A stretch of DNA of 64,000 bases from Halichondria panicea (Eukaryota > Porifera > Demospongiae > Suberitida > Halichondriidae): positions 4,264,412 to 4,328,411 of the forward strand of contig NC_087385.1 in NCBI RefSeq assembly GCF_963675165.1. The letters are read 5' to 3'. Positions 29,287 through 39,876 of this stretch are shown one piece after another. The notes beneath the pieces are model-generated. The model searched no databases. It was not told where the DNA came from and was given only the letters and a program-made list of their open reading frames with translations. The position numbers and the translations under genes were made by a program. Every line of letters begins with the position of its first letter. The first letter of the stretch is position 1.

Positions 29287-29742
29287 ATGTCTGTAAGGTA
29301 AGTCTTCATAGATCGTATGTAGTAACTCCATATTCATTGTTGCTGCAGATTATATACGAAGGGTATCTTTGTTGGCTTCAAACGTGGCCAGCACAACCAG
29401 CGGCCCAACACGTCGCTGCTTAAGCTGGAGGGAGTGAGCTCCCGTACCGAGACTGATTTCTATCTGGGCAAAAAAGTGGCGTATGTGTACCGTGCTCATA
29501 AAAAGTCCAAGGAGAGAGGTGACAAGAAGCCCAGCAAGCATCGCGTCATTTGGGGCAAGGTTACTCGACCACATGGTAACAGTGGAATCGTCCGTGCCAA
29601 GTTCCGTAAAAATCTCCCTCCCAGAGCGATGGGTGCTACATTACGAGTGGTAAGCACTGTGTGCTCCTGATGTTTGATTTGTATTACTATTCTAAACGCA
29701 TGCACACACTCATTTCAGATGCTGTATCCCTCAAGAGTGTAG
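29287..29742 (+). CDS. RPL35A: 60S ribosomal protein L35a (eL33)
   Basis: Large-subunit ribosomal protein. Exons 29287-29297, 29349-29649 and 29719-29742 give 111 residues (human 110). Family stretches seen: [43 protein letters not shown], and the C-terminal MLYPSRV. The 11-nt first coding exon (Met-Ser-Val-Arg) and a 51-bp intron are unusually small. A TOP-like 5' UTR fits translational control of ribosomal proteins. Confidence 0.97.
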
Positions 29743-30119
29743 TCTGTGGACACCATTCACTGCTTGTATAATTTTGATGCAAATCTTGTATTGTTTATGC
29801 CCTGTGGTGTTCATTGTGCATGTGCATGTGCATGTTGTGGGTAAGGGTATGCTAGTTGCTGTGCAGCAGAGGTCGAGAGTGAGCATGCAGTACTAGGCTT
29901 GATGCTTCCACAAAGATAATACGATAGGGTTGGAAGAATTTGTGGGAGGGGCTATATAGACAGTAATGAGTACGAGTGGGTGTGGCTGGACTTTTACTCC
30001 GTGGGAGATACGAATTCACAGCATGTGTTCAACATGTGCTTGGTGTCCACAACAAAAGAATCTATCCTTGAAGCTCTTGACAACATAACGGTGCTTTTTT
30101 ACAGAGACAGAAGACGTCT
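29743..30119. other. Intergenic spacer RPL35A to mitochondrial carrier
   Basis: RPL35A 3' UTR followed by presumed promoter and 5' UTR of the carrier gene. GT-rich stretches (TGTGCATGTGCATG) occur. No other gene seen. Confidence 0.5.
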
Positions 30120-32305
30120 ATGATCAATGTGAGTAGTTAAGTTGCTTGTTTGCACAGTATGTGAGGGTCTTCTCTCTCTCTCCTCAGCTGAATGAAAAGA
30201 TGAGTACGATAAAGCCATTTATTTTTGGAGGACTCGCCTCTTTAACGGCTGAATTTGGTGAGTCCCTATAGCTGGTTACCCGTCCCCTAGCCCTGTGATA
30301 AAAGTGCAGGGTTAACTGACCAGCTGTACTAATGTACATGGTGTTCCATGAGTACGTACCTTCGCCAGGTGCTATCTTAACATTCCTTTGTCTGAACTTA
30401 TTGTGTATCATGTAACGTTGTGGTTCTGTTATCATGGATCTTATTTTGTCTCTCACTGACTAGGAACGTTCCCGTTGGATACTACAAAGACAAGACTACA
30501 AGTTCAAGGTCAGCATAAAGACGTCATGTGCTTCAACTCCAAGTACCGTGGCATGACTCATGCCCTGCTCAGAATATCTCAAGAGGAAGGTGTGTCAGCT
30601 CTATACAAGGGGTGAGCGATGGGGACTGTGCTTATGGCTCTATAACTTATTAATTAGAAAAAAATCTTTGCAACATTAGTTATCCCGTGTACTGCAATGT
30701 TTACTGTTGTTTGTATTTGTTTTCTCCTATTGTACTGTAACTGATTATAAACGTTGTTATGACCTGACTGCAGTATTGCTCCTGCCTTACTGAGACAAGC
30801 CTCTTACGGTACACTCAAGATTGGCCTCTACCATTACCTCAAGAGGCTCATGGTTGAGAGACCCCAGGGTAAGTCACCTACATGCACAGCCTATCCAACT
30901 TCGTTTACACGAGTGTAGCTTATGAATGACATTGGCAGTTTTGGGAGAGCATGCTGAGCATACCTTTTCCCAAACAAATGAATATCTCTCTGTTAGAAAT
31001 TTCCTTCCAGTGAATATCTCTTTCACTTTTTTGCCCTACTATAGACGAGACCATCTATACCAATGTGGTAGCTGGCGTGATTAGTGGTGCCGTCTCTTCG
31101 TCAATAGCCAACCCCACTGACCTACTCAAGGTTAGTATCACACACACACACTTGAGTGACTGCTACAGTAGTCTTGTCTGTGTGGCCCTCCCTAAGGGTC
31201 TATATTTGCCTCCCTTTCTGGTAACAGCACTACCTTGTCAGTTTTAAAATAATATCTTGTTTGCCACAGGTTCGTATGCAGAGTGGTACTGACCAGAGCT
31301 ACAGTCAACGGACCAGTGTGGTCAGGTTCTTCAAACAGATATACAGTGAAGAGGGGATCAGGGGACTCTACAGGGTGAGACCTCTGCTTGCATAGTAGAA
31401 TTTGCATCTCATGTGTATGTTTGTACTCTAAGTTTGTGTTTACACTTGTACACTCTCAAGAGGTATTTGAGATAGCTATTATTCATATTTGATTGAGACA
31501 GCTACATTCTGTGAATTAATTCTCACTGTACTTGTGTGTGTGTCCCCCCCCCCCCCCCCCCCCCCAGGGAGTTGGACCGACTGCCCAGAGGGCTGCAGTA
31601 GTGGCTGGTGTACTCTTACCTTCTTATGACTACTTCAAGAAGGCCATTCTGGACTATGGACTAATGGCCGACAACATTTCCACCCATTTCTGGTGAGTAA
31701 ATCTAACTACAAGTTATAATATACAGTATACATATCACACTGATTCTAATTGTGCAGTGCAAGTTTCCTGGCTGGTATTATTGGAACTGCAGCTTCTAAT
31801 CCCATCGATGTAATCAAGGTAATAGTTATTTCATGTACATGTACATGACATTGTGTATGGTACATATACATGACATTGTGTATGGTACATGTACATGACA
31901 TTGTGTATGTAATCTGTGCTGTATCACATTCTATACTAATGTTGCATCCTCCCTCCAGAGTCGGATGATGAATCAGACGGTGCTGAGACAAGCGGCACAC
32001 CTCTACTCGGGCTCTATAGACTGTTTTGTCACGGTAAGTGTTTCGTTACTTCTCCAGTTACAAACTCTGTGTGTACGTGTACTCTAGTCTCTGTGAGAGT
32101 ACCTGATGACTGCTGTATGTTAATACTCTACATGTGTTCTCATTTTATGTACACTTGATTGTCTCTACTATCTCTATTGCTACAGACTTTGCGTACTGAA
32201 GGAGCGAGGGCTCTGTATAAAGGATTCTTCCCAGCCTACTTCAGGATTGGACCTTGGAACATTATTTTCTTTATAACTTATGAGAAACTGAAAGATTTGT
32301 TTTAA
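30120..32305 (+). CDS. SLC25A30: Mitochondrial solute carrier, SLC25A30/SLC25A14 (UCP5/KMCP1) type
   Basis: Inner-membrane carrier with three repeats. Ten exons give 297 residues: 30120-30128, 30188-30257, 30464-30611, 30774-30868, 31045-31130, 31270-31374, 31568-31692, 31758-31818, 31959-32033, 32186-32305. Carrier signatures are [22 protein letters not shown] and NPIDVIKSRMM. SLC25A14/30-specific stretches include [27 protein letters not shown] and [15 protein letters not shown]. The first exon encodes only Met-Ile-Asn. An internal ATG in exon 2 (near 30200) is an alternative start that would still leave the family N-terminus intact. A ~24-nt poly-C run forms the polypyrimidine tract before 31568. 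Confidence 0.93.
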
Positions 32306-32488
32306 TTTTGAAGTGTCAATCACTTATCATTTTCACCCAATTGATACAGGCATCTGATAATTAATTTCATGTCAAAATTTCATTGATGTAAAATTGATAT
32401 ACTATTTATATAGAGTTCAACATAAACATGAAGTGTAAAAAACAATCTCTTCTACTACTAGATTTCAGTTTGAAGTTCCTCTCTTAAT

Positions 32489-35012
32489 TCATGGGTGGAT
32501 GTGTACAGTGCTGCCTGAGCCTTTAGTGATCACTCGGAGCACATTGTCTGGTTTGGGATGCTGGCTGACCAGGTAGGTCGTCAGGTCCACTCCCAACTCA
32601 TTGAGCTGACGCAGATGGGCAAGCTGCTCGTCTTGGAGCTTCTTCTTGGACTAAGGGACAGAGGAAACATTGTTTAATCACTTTAGAAGTATGAAATCTA
32701 CACAATTATAAGAAATGCAAAAGGCAAAACAAGCACAACTATTATGTTATGAACAGTATATGTATGCACCGGATATGCAAATGTACAAGCTACGGTGACT
32801 TATATAATGGAGAGTATAGGTACTTTTGTGCTGTGATTCTTACCTGCAGTTCTGTCATTTTCTTTGCCTTGTCCCTTTCGAGTTGTTCTTCGTGATCTTT
32901 GACATCCAAACGTATGTGGTGGACCAGCTGCTCCCTAAACGTTATTAGCAACAGCAGTAAGATCAACATCCATCACAATTAATGTACGTACACAAGACCA
33001 TTCAATACTTACTTCTCTAAAGTGTGCTTGTGTTTGAGCTTATCCACAGTGAGGGATTGTTCTGTATATAGGGAGATAAACTCATCACAGAGCACAGTGT
33101 AACTATGGCTACACACTCACGCATAATCTGTCGTTGTTGTTCGTTGAGTAGTTTGGAATCAGTGAGGTCTTGACTTTGTTGTTCAGACTCCATCTGCACC
33201 TTCAGTGCCGACCGCTTCTCGACAGACTAGTACGTGTGTGTGAAATGGGATTAACTTATAGTGTGAATCTATGGTGCTGGGGGCCGGTGGGGGTGAGGTC
33301 AACACACTGCATTGTTTGTGTACCTGGTCATGGAGCCTCTGCAGCTGATCACTGGTGTGGTAACCACGGAAAATCACTTTGGAAATCTCGTAGCCAATCC
33401 TCTTGCTCAGAGACATGAGTTGGGAGTAGTGTTCAACTGAGTTAAGCTTGCTAGAGTTCTCCATAAACTCTTCATAGCTATGTATGGGATGGGGCAGGGG
33501 TGAGGGACATTGATAGTTACAAGCAAGGCAGGTACTGGAGACATGTGAGCGATTCTCTTACCTAAGCTGAGAAGCGAATGCAACCACATCAGCTTGCACG
33601 GCACTGTAGCAAAGTAAAGAAATGTTTTACAATATACAAGTACACACATACAACTGTATAACTCACTTGATGAAGTCTGCAACAGGGTCAGCTGTCTGGT
33701 TGAGCATCTTCTCAATCTCTGTCAGCTCAAAGAATACCATCAGCTTCACAGTGATGAGGGCATCGTCTTTAGTACGTACCTATCCAAGAGAGACAAAAAC
33801 AGTAACGAGACAAACGGTGTGTGTTCGTAGTGTCTCACATCATCTATGTTGAGGTAGAACTGGTCTGGGATGACTCTGAGCTTGGTGAACTTGAGCTGTC
33901 CAGGGATCTTCCTCGTCTTGTTGTTGGGGTCAGTACCATGCCACTCAAACTTGTGGATCCTATTGACAGTCATGATTAGTACACACACACAATAGTGTAA
34001 CAAAAATGGAATGGCCACAGGCTCTACAGAATACATCTTTGCAAATGAACATTCTGAACTCTAGTTAAGATCACAGTGTATGCTATAGAGGTTGTACTAT
34101 TTTCACCATTCATCAGCACTCGGAGTGAACACTGTGGGTCCGTACTGGATCCTCCGCAGGACTCCTCCACTCTCCCTCTCACGCTGGTACACCACCAGCA
34201 CCTCATTGGCGTCCAATGAGATTGCATTCTGTACGTTAGCTGAGTCCATACGGAGAGGGTCCAGGAACAATGAGGCAGGCCTGTTTTTAAATAATAGTAC
34301 AGAAACGTAAGACATGATCTAAAAGGAAGTGCTGGTACACATACAACAGAATCCCATCTTCTGTTTATAGTACAGAGGTCATTCTGAGTCCAAACCAGGA
34401 TGTTTACATAGTGTTAACAAATTTCACATTCTCCTAAAATTTCCCAAATAGTGCTGTCAATATCACCAGGAGCACATGAGGAGACTTACTACCACTCTCT
34501 GTGGTAAGGCAACATAGTTACTGAAAGAGAAAAGCGAAGTGATCCTTTTCAACATTTAATACAGTAGAATCTCACTAATCACAGTACACACGCACACAAT
34601 GCACCCGGATATCAACTCCCTATCGCTACACACGTAGTTAACGTACCCTGGTAGATGCTCAATGTTCCCGTTTCTATACTGCACTCTGATGTACTCCTTC
34701 TGGTCAGCTGAGAGACGCTGAAGTCGCTCAAACGACTTGCCCACCACAAACACACGCTGGGGACCATCGGCCAGACTGCCAGCACCCTGTCTGTTGATTA
34801 GGAGAGCCTGAACAGAAGAGGATAGCTTTAGTTATAGCATGCTATCAATAATTAATTTATAGTAAATACATCTAAATCTAGACCTAGACCATTGAATCAA
34901 GATCTAGATCTACAAAAACTTGATCAGGAACACTAGATCTAGCTACAGTATAGTACAAATAATCCGATCTTCTTACCCGCTCCCCATCTCTGAGAGTCTT
35001 GAAAAATGGCAT
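32489..35012 (-). CDS. Conserved protein with MVP-like repeats, SPFH/Band-7-like domain and coiled coil
   Basis: No named family recognised with certainty. Eleven exons give 402 residues: 34977-35012, 34647-34807, 34107-34280, 33839-33959, 33667-33779, 33562-33603, 33324-33477, 33121-33226, 33013-33061, 32844-32934, 32489-32650. Residues ~1-115 hold repeats shaped like vault-protein repeats (GPQRVFVV, HLPGPASLFLDP, RRIQYGPTVFTP). Residues ~135-260 read like an SPFH/shoulder domain (RTKDDALITVKLMVFFEL, then QADVVAFASQLSYEEF). Residues ~265-365 are a charged Gln/Glu/Lys-rich coiled coil. The tail is compact. No signal peptide or membrane segment is seen, so it is probably cytosolic and may oligomerise. 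Direct splicing 34647 to 34280 gives the sensible HLPGPASLF. A possible extra exon at ~34495-34527 breaks the frame. Confidence 0.82.
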
Positions 35013-35255
35013 TGCAACTTGTAGCGAAGCACAGTTGATATTAAATTTTAGTAAGTGTTTGATTGTCTTTATTTTATATGGACCCCAGTGATTACTCAGC
35101 ACAAGTCAGCAGACACACCCTTTCCGCAACTGCTGCACAGTGCAGATCCGCCCCCCATATCTTGCCACTGGGGTGTGTACGTGTACAGCAAAAGAAGCGA
35201 AGAAGCTGAGCACCCATCTTGTAAGCTGCAGCAAGTCTTATTACCAGATTGGAAG
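35013..35255. promoter_or_regulatory. Divergent promoter MVP/SPFH-like gene / filamin-like gene
   Basis: 243 bp between opposing start codons. It includes the filamin 5' UTR with an upstream out-of-frame ATG. No clear TATA box. Confidence 0.5.
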
Positions 35256-38200
35256 ATGAGTAAGAAGAGTGTTGTAGGGACTGTTTCTCCAGAAGACTCT
35301 TCTAAGCCCAACAGAGAGTCCTGGGTCAAGCCAGACACCGTCACTCCTGGCAGGGTTAAAAGCCCTCCACACACTTCAGTCCTAAAGTGAGCTCTTACTC
35401 AAGTGAACGTATGCGTACATCAAGGGTGAACATGAATATTGCATTGCATACAGGTTTAATAGTTGAAAGTTGAAGTGCATACCCCACAACACACTGTGTG
35501 TTTCTTTCTACTAGATCTAGTGGTCATAGTGGCTGCACTTCTAACACTCAACCAACTTGAAATCCTCTGTACTCAATATGGGTGATAGCTAAAATAGTGC
35601 TAATTAGTAAAATGTACACATTTATCTGATGTCTATTTATCAGCTTGTAAGCTGCTATGAACAAACAATAACATTAATTCTTCTAACATTCCAGATATGA
35701 CCGGGAAAAACACAGTGTGCCAGGCAGGGACGTGTTTGGACTGATCAGTGCACATCCAGAAACAAACCCAACGCCAAAGAAACCAAGAAAGACAAGTGCA
35801 AAGCTTTCACCATGGGAGCAACTTCAGGAGAAACTACTTATCAACTGGGTCAATTCCCAAATTGACAGCAGAGGAATGAAGGTATATCAATAAGAAATCT
35901 CTTTGCCAACAACGGGAAATATGACTATCTTTTACTCTTGATGCATGCAGGTATCAAATCTAGAAGGGGACATTAAGGATGGCGTTGTGCTGATCACCCT
36001 CATAGAGGTGCTCTCGGGAAAACCAGTTACACAAAAATACAAGAAGCAAACAATGCATCGCTTGCAACATCTGGAGAACTTGAAAATTGTACTGCAAATA
36101 CTGAAGGAGGAAGGCATTAAAGTAGTCTCCATGGGTAATTAATTAGTGTACCAGCACATGAATATTGTAGACCAGGTGCCATGCAAGTAATCAAATTCAT
36201 TAATGCATACATGTACATAAACCAGTTACACAAAACTGAAAGCATAACCTATACTCAAAGTACTCTAGCTGTCAATTCATTATTAGCACTCACACATTTC
36301 CTATATATATTATATATGTAGATCCTGCTGATGTGGTTGATGGGAACATGAAGCTGATTATGGGCCTACTCACAGAGCTGATCCACCACTACCACATAAC
36401 TGTGACAACACCAGAGAAACCTGCTACCACAACCAACCGAGCAGCATTTTTGGAATGGGTCAAAGCGGCTCTCCCCAACAACAATATAACCAATCTCACT
36501 ACATGTTGGAACGATGGGCTGGCTCTATCTGCCTTGGTGGACTATTGCATGCCTGGTCTCATCCCAAACCACGCCTCTCTCGATCCGAATAAACAGCTAG
36601 AAAATGTCAAGAATGCTATGGATATTGCTGAGAAGGAGCTGGGTGTGCCACACATAGTTGATCCTCAAGACATCGCTTGTAGAAAGCCAGATGAATTTCT
36701 CATTATGGTGTACTTGGCCTACTTTTGTAACCCTCGACTTTTAGGCCAGAAGAAACTTCTTGATTGGGTGAACACTTTCCTCCCTTCCAAAAAAATAACT
36801 GATTTCGGCAGCTGCTGGGAAGACGGTCGAATTTTGTATGAGCTTGTTCATGCAATCTTACCAAGAGCAGCAACCCCTTTGGATATGCTAGAAGACCAAT
36901 CACCAGCCAAACTCAAGCAGCAAGCTAAAGAGTTAGCAGAGAAAGAGCTGAGCATAAAAGCACCAAAGAGCCTTGCAACGGCTTCAGGAACAGACTTCCA
37001 ACTGACACTGATCATGTTTTTGGGACTACTTCAAGCAAAGGTGAAAAGTCCCATATCTCCCGAAACTCTGTCTGCAGAAGGCACTGGCCTCACCGGTACG
37101 AACGTGGGTGAAGACGCTCATCTCACCATTTTGGGTGACATTCCCTCGAACGACAACCTCTCAGTAATTGTGACTGAACCAGGAGGCTTGTTGCTGTACA
37201 TTGAAGAGACCTCCCCTTGCTCCTACTTGTACACACCTACAGTACATGGCGAACACACAGTCGATATCACATTTTACGGACAACCTATTGCAGGGTCTCC
37301 TTTTCAAGTTGTTCATGTGGACAGTGAGCTTGTTAAAAAATGCCAAGTTTCCGAACAGATCAACAAGGCTTGTGTCGATACAACGTTGAATTTTACTGTC
37401 GATTGTAGTCAAGCAGGTTTTGGAAATGTACATGTTACTGTAGAAACCAAAGAGGGAGATCATATTCCAGCGCCAGTCGTACACAAACCAGGAGACAAGC
37501 ATGAGGTAACCTTCACTCCGACATCAATCGGAGATCACCTTCTACACATCACCTGGAATGGAGTTGCTCTTCCAAGCTCTCCTTTTAGCTGCCGAGTCAT
37601 CAATCCAAGCAGATGTGAAGCAAGTGGAGCTGGTCTGTCAAATTCAATTCTTGGTCGGTCTGCAATGTTTCACATTTCTACAAATGGTGCGGGAGAGGGA
37701 AGTCCTTCAGCCACTGTCTCTGGGCCATCAGAGCCGGTCGATCTGATCCTCCTCTCAACCAAAGACGGAACATACACATACGAGTACACTCCCACACAGA
37801 AAGGTAGCTACCACATTGATATCAAGTTCAGTGGGTTTCCGGTTCATGGCAGCCCCTTTATTGTTAGACCACAGGCGCCTACAATCGCCAGCGGATGCTC
37901 AGTGAGGGAATTTCCCCGTACATCAATGCCAAACAACGAGCCAATATCGATTCTTGTGAGTATTGATGGAGCAGACAACGAAGCTGAACTCGTTGGAACA
38001 TTCATTCTCGAGGAATCAGATGAAGAAGAAGTGCAGTGTGACATTGCTCAAGTCGGCGGGGAAGAAAATCTTTACAATGTCTCATTTGTACCAAAGGAAG
38101 TTGGGGTGTATACTGTACACATTCAGTACGGAGGTCTAGAAATTCCCGAATGCCCACTCAACTTTGCAATCAACGATCCTTCAAAATGCATTGTCGATCA

Positions 38201-39503
38201 CGATTCAAGCAAACTATACCATGTTGACAAGGCAGTCTCCTTCCAAGTCGGTACAGAAAACGCAGGTTATGGAGTACTTTCTGCACAAGGAGAGGATCCT
38301 TCTGGTCAGAATTTCAAACTGAAAGTTACCGAAAACAGTGACGAGCTAGATATTTACACGGTGTCATTTGTGCCCGAGCAGGGGGGAAAACATCAAATCA
38401 CTCTGCTCTATGACAACCGTCCTCTAGCGGACATGCCCCTCTTCGTTCAAGTCGAAAGCAACACCCTAGACAATATCGTCCTGAGCAAACCAGTCAGCCA
38501 ACATGGATACGTTCTTGTTGACGAGCAAGTGAACTACAAGATGTTCGCTCCAAGCAGAAATGAGAGTTCTTTTGCTGTGACCTGCCTGGGAATTAATACC
38601 GGAGCCATTCCTAAAGTGGCCATTGAGCCAGTCGGAGAAGACAGTTATAACATCAGCTTCAGTGGTTCTCATCCAGACGAATACAAAGTGCAAATTACAT
38701 ACAACAGCCAACAGATCCCAGGCTCTCCTTTTACAGTGAATGTGAACCAGTCACCTGAACACAACCAAGTGGTCTCCTTCGATCACGTTGTTCCCCTAAA
38801 ATTAGGCAAGTCAATTGAGCTCACTTTTGATGTAAGTCTTGCTGGAGGTGCAGGCAGTGGAACACTCACCGCTAATATTTCTTCTACCTCAAAGAATTGG
38901 ATCATTCCAACCGTTAACGAGATCTCCCCAGCCTTTTTCAGAATCAGTTTCGTTCCTCCCCGCGAGGATAGGTACACTATCACTGTGTACTGGTACGGAA
39001 AACAAGTCAAAGATTCCCCGTTCATTATTGACTTCAAACCACAAGTAAAACCACCAAAAGTATCGATTGAGTTCGTACCCGATCCAAGTGAACGACGACT
39101 CCTCTCAGCCACTGCTATTGGACAAAAAACAAAAGCGAAACCGAAAGTAAATGTACAGCAATTCGAGCCTGGAAAATACCAGCTGAGTCTAACCCCAACT
39201 CAAAGAGATGTGTACCAACTTCATGTCTCCTGGTTCCAGCAACAAATTAGAGGGTCTCCTTTCACCCTTGATCTCCAGACAGCACCCCCTGTTACCGGTG
39301 GGACTGGTGGTGTTCGAGAGATTTCAGCACTAGTAGTGGGGGAGAAATCGGGGCCTCAACGAGCTACCATGACCGTCAGCAAGAAGACAAATGTAGCAAC
39401 CATTGTGTTCGAGGATAGACGAAGAGATGTGTACAAAATTTCAGTGTATCTTAACAAGCGATTAGTGAGAGGTGCTCCGTTCAAAATTAACGTATCTGAC
39501 TAA
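35256..39503 (+). CDS. Filamin-like actin-binding protein with three CH domains
   Basis: Cytoskeletal actin cross-linker of the filamin superfamily. Four exons (35256-35386, 35695-35881, 35951-36134, 36322-39503) give 1227 residues; the last exon alone encodes over 1000. Three calponin-homology domains are visible: CH1 from ~residue 81 (EKLLINWVN, DIKDGVVLITLIEVLSG), CH2 from ~205 (AAFLEWVKAALP, CWNDGLALSALVDY), and CH3 from ~305 (KKLLDWVNTFLPSKKI, CWEDGRILYELVHAI). About eight filamin/ABP280 immunoglobulin-like repeats follow (GSPFQV, LPSSPFSC, GSPFIV, GSPFTV, DSPFII, GSPFTL, GAPFKI). A Ser/Pro-rich N-terminus precedes CH1. Classical filamins have two CH domains and ~24 repeats. Three CH domains recall Drosophila Jitterbug, so this is likely that branch and not the filamin A/B/C branch. 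Confidence 0.93.
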
Positions 39504-39876
39504 AGTGAAACTGAGCTAGTAAAGAACACGTACACGTACATTGTGATTAGTTAATTACAGAGCTGTTAGAGAACACAATTATATTATAATTATGTATTTG
39601 CTATTTTATATGTTTCATTTCCCACATAGTTTTTGAGATACAATTGAAGTTGCACAAACGATGATTTATAATTATTGAGAGAAAAGGTGACATTAATTTG
39701 CTTAGGCTGCAGTGATATTGAGTGTGGGTTAGAATCAACAGTATGATATTGTAGACATGAATGCAATAGACTACAATAAGCATTGAAAAAATAGTTGCTT
39801 TGTCTGGATTGTCTGGAGAATATAAGAGGCATGCCAATAGCTGCACAAACACCAGTGCTGTGCTAGCTCCAGATCG
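39504..39876. other. Intergenic spacer filamin-like to collagen-VWA
   Basis: AT-rich 3' UTR of the filamin-like gene and presumed promoter of the next gene. No other feature seen. Confidence 0.5.

Noticed and set aside
34495-34527. Extra exon of the MVP/SPFH-like gene (NYVALPQRVV)
   Set aside because: Including it breaks the phase with the next exon, while skipping it gives a good HLPGPASLF join.
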